Shown: in pieces, positions 43,571-51,644 of the stretch
Numbering within the stretch: the stretch's first letter is position 1
Layout: the number at the start of each line of letters is the position of its first letter
DNA from: Thalassospira profundimaris
GTDB taxonomy: Bacteria > Pseudomonadota > Alphaproteobacteria > Rhodospirillales > Thalassospiraceae
Assembly (NCBI RefSeq): GCF_003326795.1
Contig: NZ_JPWI01000005.1
Location: 62,001-126,000, forward strand
Direction: 5' to 3'
Length of the DNA stretch: 64,000 bases
The notes under the pieces: model-generated
Seen by the model: the letters and a program-made list of their open reading frames with translations, nothing else
Databases searched by the model: none
Told to the model about the DNA's origin: nothing
Position numbers and translations under genes: made by a program

Positions 43571-44377
43571 ATGAGTGCAGTTCTGGCGCCGATAAAGCCG
43601 GCCGAGAGAATCTGGGTTGTCGGCGCGATCAATGGCGATCATGGCGCATTGTGCGCCGTCCATCGCAAGCTTGCCGAGCGTATCAAGTCTGGTGACCGGC
43701 TCGTTTATCTCGGGAATTACTGGGGTGATGGCACGGCCGAGAATGTCATTGCGACCATCAATGAGCTTTTGCTGTTTCGTCGCTACTTCATTGCACAGGA
43801 CGGGGTCGATATTGCTGATATCGCCTTCTTGCGGGGGGCTTCTGAAGAAATGCTGTCGAAGTTGCAGCAAATCCAGTTCGCCCCGAATCCCGGTGAAGTC
43901 TTTGACTGGATGCTGACACGCGGCATTGCCGGAACAGCACGCGCCTATGGTTTTGATCCCGCCCACGTTCAGTCGATCATGCGTCAGGGCGCACATGCCA
44001 TTTCACAATGGACGTCGCAGTTCGCCGATTCATTGCGTCGCCATAGTGGTCACAGCGCTTTGATGTCGGACCTGAAACATGCGGCCTATACAACGGATGG
44101 CAGGTTGATCTTTGTGCATGCGGGGCTTGATGGCTCGCGTCCGCTGACCGGGCAAACGGATACCTTCTGGTGGGGGGGCTCAATGTTCGAGGCCATTACC
44201 GAACGCTATTATGACTGTGCGCGCATCGTTCGTGGTGCTTCCCAGACGCAGGTTGGTCTGCAGGAACGGGAATTCACATTGTCTGTTGATGGCGGGGCCG
44301 GACGGGGTGGTGTTCTGATTGCACTTGCCCTTGATGGTCAGGGCAAGATTATCGAACAGGTCACAAGCGGTACCTGA
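43571..44377 (+). CDS. Metallophosphatase-fold protein with degenerate metal site (putative pseudo-phosphatase)
   Basis: A 268-residue protein that resembles PPP-type metallophosphatases in order and spacing of motifs, but the ligands are replaced. GDIHG appears as GAINGDHG (residues about 18-25), GDYVDRG as GNYWGDG (about 48-54), and GNHE as RGASE (about 87-91). The final histidine loop VGHT appears as VRGAS. Only the FVHAG histidine segment (IFVHAGLDGS) is kept. Catalysis by the usual two-metal mechanism seems impossible. It lies 92 nt after carD and ends at a shared terminator with the M48 gene. A binding or regulatory role is an inference. Confidence 0.75.
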   Translation: MSAVLAPIKPAERIWVVGAINGDHGALCAVHRKLAERIKSGDRLVYLGNYWGDGTAENVIATINELLLFRRYFIAQDGVDIADIAFLRGASEEMLSKLQQIQFAPNPGEVFDWMLTRGIAGTARAYGFDPAHVQSIMRQGAHAISQWTSQFADSLRRHSGHSALMSDLKHAAYTTDGRLIFVHAGLDGSRPLTGQTDTFWWGGSMFEAITERYYDCARIVRGASQTQVGLQEREFTLSVDGGAGRGGVLIALALDGQGKIIEQVTSGT

Positions 44378-44401
44378 TCCTTACAGCGAACCTCAGTCAA
44401 A

Positions 44402-44434
44402 AAAAGGCAGCACCCGCCAGGATGCTGCCTTTTT
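44402..44434. terminator. Bidirectional terminator
   Basis: An 11-bp stem AAAAGGCAGCA / TGCTGCCTTTT (44402-44412 with 44423-44433) with A- and T-rich flanks on both sides, between convergent genes. Confidence 0.88.
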
Positions 44435-44455
44435 CATTTCCATTGATGGCCGTTC

Positions 44456-45934
44456 CTACTGACGGACGACCTTGACCAGTGATCCTGTGGCCGGGCTCTG
44501 CCCGTCTGCAAGACCGTTCAGGGTGGCAAAGGTTTCTGCGGGTGCGCGGTCAACCTGCATGTCATCAATAAAGGTCTGCAACGTATATTCCGGATTTACT
44601 GCCCGAACCTTGATGCGAAGCGGCGTATATATCTTCTTCTCATTGGCACTTAGCGACCGGAAGCTATAGGTCGTTTGACGCAGCGGAAGGTTATAGCTTT
44701 CCGTCTGGTCAAGCGGAGTGATGAACAGGAACTGATAGGCCGAATTCCCGTGGCGGATCACAACCACCCGAAGGCGTGCGGAACCCGATCGCAGGGATAT
44801 ATCGGCACTTCCTGTCGCGGCTTCCTGTCCATTGATATCAATCATTTCGATATCACGAAGCGCGATCTTGGTTGAAAATCCGCTTTCAAGATACCGGTCA
44901 AGCCGCACATCCTTTGCCTTTGGCGCGCCTTCGAAGACGATTTGCGCGCCTTTGTTATCTGTCGCGACGACGGCTGAGGGCTGATTGTTGATGGTAAAGC
45001 CTTCCGGCACTTCAAAGCGGAAATCAAGCGGCACATGTACAAAGTCACGCCCGCGGACATAGCCCTGATCAGGACCATCCCCGTAAAGAACTCCGTCAAT
45101 CGCTGTCATATAGCGAACTGCGCCAAGTTCCGGGTCTTTGACTGCGGTGACGTTTGCGCTTTGATGGGCCTGTTGAATGCGGTCAAGGGTACGCGGGTGG
45201 GTCGCCATGAAGTCATACTGGTCAACATCATCAGGTGACCTTCCGGCAAGGACTGCTTGCAGGCGGGAATGGGCGCGCAGTTTTTCAAGGAATGTCGCCA
45301 TTGCATCGGGATCGTAACCGGCACGGGTAATATAGCGCACGCCAAGCATGTCGGCCTCGAATTCATGTTCGCGCGAAAACGACTTAAGGTATGCGCTTGC
45401 ACCGGTATTGATAATTTCACCTGCGCCGTTGCCAATGGCCATTGAAAGCCCGCCGGCAAGGATCTGGGTCAGGACACTGCGGCTATAACGTTGAGCGGAA
45501 TGGCGGGCAACGACGTGACCGATTTCATGGGCAATCACACCGGCCAGTTCCGCCTCGTTCGAGGCAAGTGTCGCCAGACCGCGCGTGATGTAAACATACC
45601 CGCCGGGAAGCGCAAAGGCGTTAACGACCGGAGAATCCAGAATGGTAAAGGTGAATTTCTCGTCCGGGGTTTCTGACACCGCAACGAGCTTTTCACCAAT
45701 CTCGGTGACATAGGCGGCAAGGTCTTTTTCGGTGTAATTTCCACCGAATTCCTTGACCATTTTCGGGTGCTCCTGCGACCCGATTTTCTTTTCCTCTTCA
45801 GGCGACATAAAGGCTGTAAAGCTGTCTTCGCCGGTTGCCCGGTTGGTTGAACATCCTGCAAGGGATGTGCTCAGCGTTACCGCAGCCAGAATTGCGATCA
45901 GGTGTTTCTTATGACCGAATTTCAACCAGCTCAT
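44456..45934 (-). CDS. M48 family metalloprotease lipoprotein (BepA/LoiP-like)
   Basis: A 492-residue lipoprotein. The signal peptide ends in the lipobox LAGC, giving lipidated Cys28. The zinc site is HEIGH (His136, Glu137, His140) with the third ligand Glu193 in EHEFEADMLG. The C-terminal half, about residues 290-490, lacks the TPR domain of E. coli BepA and is a separate beta-rich module. Such proteases clear misfolded outer-membrane proteins. It is divergent from the thermonuclease-like gene. Confidence 0.92.
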   Translation of the reverse strand: MSWLKFGHKKHLIAILAAVTLSTSLAGCSTNRATGEDSFTAFMSPEEEKKIGSQEHPKMVKEFGGNYTEKDLAAYVTEIGEKLVAVSETPDEKFTFTILDSPVVNAFALPGGYVYITRGLATLASNEAELAGVIAHEIGHVVARHSAQRYSRSVLTQILAGGLSMAIGNGAGEIINTGASAYLKSFSREHEFEADMLGVRYITRAGYDPDAMATFLEKLRAHSRLQAVLAGRSPDDVDQYDFMATHPRTLDRIQQAHQSANVTAVKDPELGAVRYMTAIDGVLYGDGPDQGYVRGRDFVHVPLDFRFEVPEGFTINNQPSAVVATDNKGAQIVFEGAPKAKDVRLDRYLESGFSTKIALRDIEMIDINGQEAATGSADISLRSGSARLRVVVIRHGNSAYQFLFITPLDQTESYNLPLRQTTYSFRSLSANEKKIYTPLRIKVRAVNPEYTLQTFIDDMQVDRAPAETFATLNGLADGQSPATGSLVKVVRQ

Positions 45935-46012
45935 TGATACCTTTCCTCATGTCGCTCTGCCGCGTAAGCTACCTGTTCTTACCCGGCGAAACCAAGTGGG
46001 AATTGGTAGCGC

Positions 46013-46978
46013 GTGTTCAAACATCATTCAACAGATTCGCTTGCATTAATCTGGCATTCCAATTGGGGAAATTTTGCGGCCAAGGTATTTGTCAGGGTAT
46101 TGGGCCGCCTGTTTTACCTGCCGATTGTCCAGATTTGCATTCTGTTATCTATGGCATTTAGTCCAGAAGTCCGGGCGGACAACTGGCTGTGCGGGGTGGG
46201 CATAAATATGCGTTCCCTTGAGTCCCGGGCACCACAGAATAATGATCTCGTCTGGCGCAAGGTGTCTGAATTGGGGGTCGCAGCCATCGATGACCTCAAC
46301 GCACCTGAATTCAAAGAGACAAAACTGCGTCTTTCCGACTTGGCGTTTGTTCCGGAATATGAAAACGCAGCCTTAAGCTGGATGAGATCTGCCAGTCGCG
46401 CCGGAGTGGAAATCGCCATTGCATCGGAGCACGCCGATTATCTGGGACGACATCGGGCATATGTTCAAAGCCTTTCCGGGGGTGAAAGTGGTGCGCCAAA
46501 GATGACGTCATGGTCGGAACAACTTCTGTCACAGGGGCTCGCCATGTTGTTGCCCCAGGGGCGGACGGATTTGACGAAACTGATTGCAGCCGAGAATCAC
46601 GCGATCAGTCAGAGATCAGGCATCTGGTCGGATCGCTCGCCGGGGCGCGCCTATTTTGTTGCAGCCGATCAGGGGAATGCCGATTTGTCGCGTGTTCATG
46701 ATGCTATCGGGCGGTTTGTTCTGGTTGAGGGTATCCTGCGTGCGGTCGAGCATCAGGAATGGCGGACTTACCTTAATTTCGGGTCGGATTGGCGGCGCGA
46801 TTTTACCATCGCGCTTGAGGATGACGTGCGTCGGAGGCTTGCCAAAGATCAGTCCCCCGATGATGCATTTTCCGGCTGGATCGGGCAGAAAGTCCGGGTA
46901 CGTGGCATCGTTGAAAATCGCGGTGGTCCCTATATCGCGGTCGATAACCCTGACCGGCTATGCCTCATGACCGATTAG
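46013..46978 (+). CDS. Thermonuclease (SNase-like) family protein
   Basis: An OB-fold nuclease-like protein. From about residue 85 it follows the staphylococcal nuclease order: LRLSDLAFVPEY, SEHADYLGRHRAYV (matching the DKYGRxLAYV segment), SWSEQLLSQGLAMLLP and AENHAISQRSGIW. A second OB-like half carries RTYLNFGSDWRRDFTIAL and VRVRGIVENRGGPYIAV. The first active-site Arg/Glu segment looks altered. The GTG start at 46013 is weak. A signal peptide appears to end in PEVRA before DNWLCG, so the product is probably exported. Start and activity are uncertain. Confidence 0.75.
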   Translation: MFKHHSTDSLALIWHSNWGNFAAKVFVRVLGRLFYLPIVQICILLSMAFSPEVRADNWLCGVGINMRSLESRAPQNNDLVWRKVSELGVAAIDDLNAPEFKETKLRLSDLAFVPEYENAALSWMRSASRAGVEIAIASEHADYLGRHRAYVQSLSGGESGAPKMTSWSEQLLSQGLAMLLPQGRTDLTKLIAAENHAISQRSGIWSDRSPGRAYFVAADQGNADLSRVHDAIGRFVLVEGILRAVEHQEWRTYLNFGSDWRRDFTIALEDDVRRRLAKDQSPDDAFSGWIGQKVRVRGIVENRGGPYIAVDNPDRLCLMTD

Positions 46979-47062
46979 AGACTTGTGTTTATTCCATAAG
47001 TTGTGAGATTGCTTGTCGGATATTGCCACCAGCAATCTGTAAAATCACATTCTGCCAAAGTC

Positions 47063-48031
47063 ATGAGGTCCGACGTGCTTTATCCCGAAATTACGCCCCA
47101 CACGACCGGTTATCTGTCACGCGCTGACGGTCACGAAATTTATTGGGAAGAAGTCGGTAACCCGGCTGGCATTCCGGTTGTTTTCCTGCACGGGGGGCCA
47201 GGCGCAGGACTTTCACAAAACAGTCGCCGGTTCTTTGATCCGGAAAAATACCGCGTCATCTTGCTCGATCAGCGCGGTGCGGGGAAATCCAGACCATTCG
47301 GAAGCCTCGAAAACAACACGACCGACCATTTGATCGGCGATATAGAAGCCCTGCGCGAAGAGCGCGGCATTGAAAAATGGGTCGTATTTGGCGGGTCGTG
47401 GGGATCCACGCTTTCGCTGGCCTATGGACAGGCACATCCCGAACGGGTTCTTGCCTTTGTCTTGCGGGGCATTTTCCTGGGACGTGAAACCGAGATCGCA
47501 TGGTTTATGGATGGCATGGGCCGTTTCTTCCCGGAGGCAGAGCGTAAATTCCTCGATGTTGCCGGTTTTGATCGCAATCCCGGCTGGCAGAAGATGCTGG
47601 ATCGCTATACCGAGATTTTTGCAGGCAACGATGGCGAGGACGCCGCAATCGAAGCCGCGCGCGTTTGGTCGGCCTACGAGGCGACCTGCTGCACCCTGCT
47701 GCCTGATGAAGGTCTGGTCGAAGATTTCGAAAGCGATGAAGTTGCACTGGCACTGGCAAAGCTTGAACATCATTACTTTGTCCATCGCTGCTTTTTCGAG
47801 CCAAATCAGCTGCTTGAGAATGTAAGCCGGATTAACCACCTGCCGGTTGTGATTGTTCAGGGGCGCTATGATGTCGTTTGTCCGCCGACATCGGCATTTG
47901 CATTAAAGGATGCCTGGCCTGAAGCAAACTTGGTGATTGTTGACGATGCCGGACATGCGGCAAGCGAGCCTGGCATCGTCCGTGAACTTGTTCGGGCGAT
48001 GGATCAGTTCGACGGTAAAAAGTTTAAGTGA
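47063..48031 (+). CDS. pip: Proline iminopeptidase
   Basis: An alpha/beta hydrolase of peptidase family S33 that removes N-terminal proline. The oxyanion motif is HGGPGAG, the nucleophile serine is in GGSWGSTLSLAYG, the acid is in QGRYDVVCPP, and the catalytic histidine is in DDAGHAASE. ATG 47063 gives 322 residues. A GTG at 47075 with GAGG upstream is an equally plausible start. The frame extends back to 47003, but that part is not conserved. Confidence 0.93.
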   Translation: MRSDVLYPEITPHTTGYLSRADGHEIYWEEVGNPAGIPVVFLHGGPGAGLSQNSRRFFDPEKYRVILLDQRGAGKSRPFGSLENNTTDHLIGDIEALREERGIEKWVVFGGSWGSTLSLAYGQAHPERVLAFVLRGIFLGRETEIAWFMDGMGRFFPEAERKFLDVAGFDRNPGWQKMLDRYTEIFAGNDGEDAAIEAARVWSAYEATCCTLLPDEGLVEDFESDEVALALAKLEHHYFVHRCFFEPNQLLENVSRINHLPVVIVQGRYDVVCPPTSAFALKDAWPEANLVIVDDAGHAASEPGIVRELVRAMDQFDGKKFK

Positions 48032-48120
48032 AAATTACTAAACTACACCAATGTGTGGTTGAGTTTCCGACATGCTTGGGTAAGTATGTCGCACGTGTTG
48101 ATCTCGTGGGGACTTGATTA

Positions 48121-48645
48121 ATGAAAGTGACTTTGGGGAAACTGCTTGCAGTTTGTGTCTTTTTCGGCTTCGTAAACGCAGCTTCTGCGCAAGAAATTCT
48201 CGGCAATAACAAGGATTCAGGGCTTCTCGAATTTTCGACCGGTATGGTCGATATCACGCAAGATGAAGAAGCCGCAGAATTCCGTCTCAATTATCGTGCA
48301 CAACATGCCATGTTTGATGTGGCCCGCCCGATCGGTGGTGTCATGGTCACATCAGAAGGTGCCGTTCACGGCTATGGCGGCCTTGCGATGGACGTCCTTT
48401 GGGGCGATCACTTCGTATCGAGCATTTATACCTCGGTTGGCGCCTATCATCAGGGCAATGGTGAGGATCTCGGTCACTGGATCGAATTCCGTTCAGGTCT
48501 TGAACTTGGCTTCCGCTTTGACAGCCATGAACGCCTCAGCCTTGGTATCTCGCATATTTCCAACGCAAGTATCGGCGATGAAAACCCGGGGACTGAAATC
48601 CTGTCTCTGACCTACTCCTTCCCGATTGACCGTCTGTTTGACTAA
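48121..48645 (+). CDS. Lipid A 3-O-deacylase (PagL-like)
   Basis: A 174-residue outer-membrane beta-barrel protein. The signal peptide (MKVTLGKLLAVCVFFGF, cleavage after ASA) is clear. The PagL triad is present: His145 and Ser147 in SHISNASIG, and Glu159 in PGTEIL. PagL removes the 3-O acyl chain from lipid A. The last residue is not the usual terminal Phe or Trp (it ends RLFD, with Phe next to last). Confidence 0.87.
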   Translation: MKVTLGKLLAVCVFFGFVNAASAQEILGNNKDSGLLEFSTGMVDITQDEEAAEFRLNYRAQHAMFDVARPIGGVMVTSEGAVHGYGGLAMDVLWGDHFVSSIYTSVGAYHQGNGEDLGHWIEFRSGLELGFRFDSHERLSLGISHISNASIGDENPGTEILSLTYSFPIDRLFD

Positions 48646-48701
48646 AACACCCAACGGCGTTGATGTCATCGGGCCACGCGCCCGAACGCAGATCAGAAGA
48701 T

Positions 48702-48743
48702 CAAAAGAGTCTTTGAGGAAACCCTTCCCGAAGGCTCTTTCCT
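48702..48743 (+). terminator. Possible terminator after pagL
   Basis: Stem AAAGAGTCTT / AAGGCTCTTT (one G-U pair) with a loop of about 17 nt, followed by CCTTTT, about 60 nt past the stop. Confidence 0.5.
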
Positions 48744-48868
48744 TTTGGTATGGAACCCGATTTTCCTATGCCGGTCTGTTGGCCGGGATGTTTGGCCGGC
48801 GTTTCATTCAAGCTCCCGGATTGATCGCAATTCGTTTAGCTGCTAATTGATGCTTCTCTTTGCGGTGT

Positions 48869-48945
48869 GCGCCCGTAGCTCAGCAGGATAGAGCACCAGA
48901 TTCCTAATCTGGGGGCCACAGGTTCGAATCCTGTCGGGCGCACCA
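48869..48945 (+). tRNA. tRNA-Arg (anticodon CCU)
   Basis: A 77-nt cloverleaf with the CCA end encoded. The acceptor stem is GCGCCCG / CGGGCGC (48869-48875 with 48935-48941), and the anticodon stem CCAGA / TCTGG encloses TTCCTAA, so the anticodon is CCT. The T-arm has GGTTCGAATCC. It reads AGG codons. Confidence 0.97.
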
Positions 48946-48969
48946 TCCCTCCATATTGTTTCCACCGAA

Positions 48970-49003
48970 TTCAAGCTGTTGCGTATTGCTCTCACAGCTT
49001 GAA
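48970..49003 (+). terminator. Hairpin downstream of tRNA-Arg
   Basis: A perfect 10-bp inverted repeat TTCAAGCTGT / ACAGCTTGAA (48970-48979 with 48994-49003) begins 25 nt after the tRNA. No T-tract follows, so it may aid 3' end formation. Confidence 0.5.
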
Positions 49004-49094
49004 AGCAATCAGTGTTCTTCTCATATCCTTACTATGTGCAAATGCCGTGATTTTTCATGGAAAAGCGCACCAAAAAATGGATCGGGAGGATACA

Positions 49095-50234
49095 ATGACG
49101 AACTGGATCAGGCTTCCCAACAGTGAAGGCGACTGTGTCGGGGCATCCGCCACAGGGGGAGAGCGACCTACCTATCAGCGTCATGTCGGGCGCGCCGGGT
49201 TTCAGGGGCCATCCGCACAGATTTTCCACCGTCATCCTCCGGTCGGCTGGGCCGTTTTTGAAGGACCGTTAAGGCCGCGTGCATTCGATCTTGCCAAGCT
49301 TGCCCCCGGTCCGGCTTGTCCGTTGCAAGCGCGGCGTTTTTTGTTCAGTAACACGATGGAAGTCCGTTACTGGAAAACCGATGCAAAGATGCATGCGCTG
49401 GCGCGTAATGCAGATGGAGATACATTGCTGTTTGTCCATCATGGCGAAGGTTCGTTATTCTGCGATTATGGTCATCTGCCCTATCGCGACGGTGATTACA
49501 TCCTGTTGCCGCGCGGTACGGCCTGGCGTGTCGAACCCTCTGCCCCGTGCGAATTCTTGCTGATCGAGGCAACGGCCGATGCCTTTGGATTGCCGGACCC
49601 CAAAACTGTTGCCGGTGGTGCTACGATTGATCCGATGCTGTTTACCTTGCCGCGTATTGATGATGCCTTTCGCGCCCAGCAGGATGAGGCATTCTGGGAA
49701 ATCCACATCAAACGCAAAGGGCAGGTATCAACGCTGACCTATCCCTATAACCCGCTTGATGCGACCGGGTGGGAGGGGGATTTGTGCGTTGCCAAAGTCA
49801 ATTGGCGCGACCTGTCCCAACAACGAAATGCGGGGCAAAAGGTACCACCAGCGGCCTATTGTACTTTTGTCGCCAAGACCTTTTCGGTCAGTACCTTTAT
49901 CCCCAAAGTCGGCGAGGGCGTGTCGGGCATCCTGCGTGTGCCATTTTATCATTCCAACGAGGATGTCGATGAATTCGTCTTCTATCATCGTGGCGAGTTC
50001 TTCAGCCGCGGCGAGATCAGGGCGGGTATGGCGACCTTCCATCCAAGCGGTTTCCCGCATGGACCGCACCCGAAATCCTATCAGGAAAAAATGATCAAGG
50101 CCCCGGTTGAAACCGACGAGATCGCTGTGATGATCGACAGTCGGGACGTTTTGAGCGTCGATGAGTCCATTCCTGATGGCGCGGAATGGAAGGCCTATGT
50201 AAAAACCTGGGAAAAGGCGCAGGAAACTTTATAA
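49095..50234 (+). CDS. Homogentisate 1,2-dioxygenase family protein
   Basis: A 379-residue cupin-type dioxygenase of the HmgA family, shorter than the usual 430-450 residues. The iron-site region reads PFYHSNEDVDEFVFYHRGEF, then HPSGFPHGPHPKSYQ, matching the family HGPHP segment. HmgA opens the ring of homogentisate in tyrosine breakdown. No other gene of that path (fahA, maiA, hpd) is nearby, so the true substrate may differ. ATG 49095 has GGGAGGA upstream, and the frame back to 48999 overlaps the tRNA hairpin. Confidence 0.8.
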   Translation: MTNWIRLPNSEGDCVGASATGGERPTYQRHVGRAGFQGPSAQIFHRHPPVGWAVFEGPLRPRAFDLAKLAPGPACPLQARRFLFSNTMEVRYWKTDAKMHALARNADGDTLLFVHHGEGSLFCDYGHLPYRDGDYILLPRGTAWRVEPSAPCEFLLIEATADAFGLPDPKTVAGGATIDPMLFTLPRIDDAFRAQQDEAFWEIHIKRKGQVSTLTYPYNPLDATGWEGDLCVAKVNWRDLSQQRNAGQKVPPAAYCTFVAKTFSVSTFIPKVGEGVSGILRVPFYHSNEDVDEFVFYHRGEFFSRGEIRAGMATFHPSGFPHGPHPKSYQEKMIKAPVETDEIAVMIDSRDVLSVDESIPDGAEWKAYVKTWEKAQETL

Positions 50235-50477
50235 GGACTTGCTCCATGCGGTAGGGAAATGGCAATCTGCGGCAGGCAAATAAAGGCCGGAAAGCCTGAC
50301 GAAGGCTGTTAACGGTATTGTCAACTTGTCTGGTTAATTTATGCTGTGTCTTTAAAGTATGGTTTTAGTAGATTAGAAGGTCATACTGCACTGCATTCAA
50401 CACTGCCATTTGGCTGTAATCAGGCAATCAGATGGCTGCAAATCAATATCGCCTGTACAGGTTGACCAAAGCCCATA

Positions 50478-51644
50478 ATGACCAAGCAGAAGATCGTCAA
50501 ATCCGTCAGTCACAAAACTCCTGAGCCGCAAAAAGCGTCAGAAGATGCTTTGGCATGTTTGCCGGTTTCATTCGCGACCCGCGGTGTGAGAACACCCTTT
50601 ACGACGAAAACGCTGCGTTATGCGCGCGTCGCAATCGGGAAAAGTGGCCGCTCGATGATCATGTTGCCGGGGCTTGCAGGCGGACTTGGAACATATGAAT
50701 TGCCGCTCGATACGCTGCGCGACGTGTTCGATCTTTCGGTGCATGACCGTATGTTGTTTGATCGCCTGCTTGAACTTGAAAATATTCGCCCGGGAACAGT
50801 TCTGGAGCACGCGCGGGCTGTCGCGGTGACCGGTGTGGGGGGCGTTGAACTGGCGCGGACCGCGATTGAACGTGACGCTTACGAAAAGTCGTCCCGCGAG
50901 TTGGGCCAGCTTGCTGTTTTGCATCAGGCCTTGCTTCAGCTTGGCGGCAGTGCCGTTCAGGATATGCAGCGCGAAGAGCTGATGACCATGGAGGGGCAGG
51001 TTCGCGCACGAAAGGCCCTTAACCGGTTCGCTTCCGAACACAAGGTGGCCAATGATACGATCATCGACAGTCTTGGTGAATGGAGCAAGATGATCGCGCC
51101 GGTCGGCCTTGAGCTTGACGGATGTCAGGGGGCATTGCGCGTTTTGACTCGCAGTCTGAGAAAGTTTGCCACCGATATCGAGGAATGGGCAAACTCCGAA
51201 CAGTCTGACTTCCGGTTTATGGCAGGACGTGTTTCAAGCGCAACCAAGGCGACCTATAAGCACGCACTGCTTTGCGTCGAGGAAGTCGATAGCTGGAATG
51301 GCGAGTTGGGCAAGGTCCTGACCGACTGGGAAGGTGCCAAGCAGAATATTGGCAAAACCATCGAAAAGCTTTGGTGGCTGTTGGATGGCTGGCAGGAAAT
51401 GATCGATCTGTGGCAAAAAAGGCCGGTAACTGATCGCGCCAAGCAGCGCGAGATTATCGAAGAAGTTGCCAGTTTTACGCCGGTCCTTCCGATAGAGGAA
51501 ATCACCAGGGACGAGCAGCAATTCTGGGTCGATATTCGCGTCAACCAGATGCTGTGGGCAGGCGAATTGCGCAAGTTGGGTAGTGGGGAAATTGATGCGG
51601 ATATGGTGGATCGTCTCGAACGCTTCAGGAGACAGTCTGCATGA
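50478..51644 (+). CDS. Hypothetical protein, first gene of an unknown two-gene operon
   Basis: I do not recognise this 388-residue protein. There is no signal peptide or membrane helix. A basic N-terminus (MTKQKIVKSVSHK) precedes a small mixed domain (about residues 30-115, with KSGRSMIMLPGLAGGLGTYELPL). From about residue 115 the rest is almost wholly helical, rich in Glu, Lys and Leu, with likely coiled-coil stretches (about 130-340) and many tryptophans in WLLDGWQEMIDLW. The ATG at 50478 has no strong ribosome site. Its stop overlaps the next start by 4 nt (ATGA), so the two products are made together and may form a complex. Confidence 0.8.
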   Translation: MTKQKIVKSVSHKTPEPQKASEDALACLPVSFATRGVRTPFTTKTLRYARVAIGKSGRSMIMLPGLAGGLGTYELPLDTLRDVFDLSVHDRMLFDRLLELENIRPGTVLEHARAVAVTGVGGVELARTAIERDAYEKSSRELGQLAVLHQALLQLGGSAVQDMQREELMTMEGQVRARKALNRFASEHKVANDTIIDSLGEWSKMIAPVGLELDGCQGALRVLTRSLRKFATDIEEWANSEQSDFRFMAGRVSSATKATYKHALLCVEEVDSWNGELGKVLTDWEGAKQNIGKTIEKLWWLLDGWQEMIDLWQKRPVTDRAKQREIIEEVASFTPVLPIEEITRDEQQFWVDIRVNQMLWAGELRKLGSGEIDADMVDRLERFRRQSA

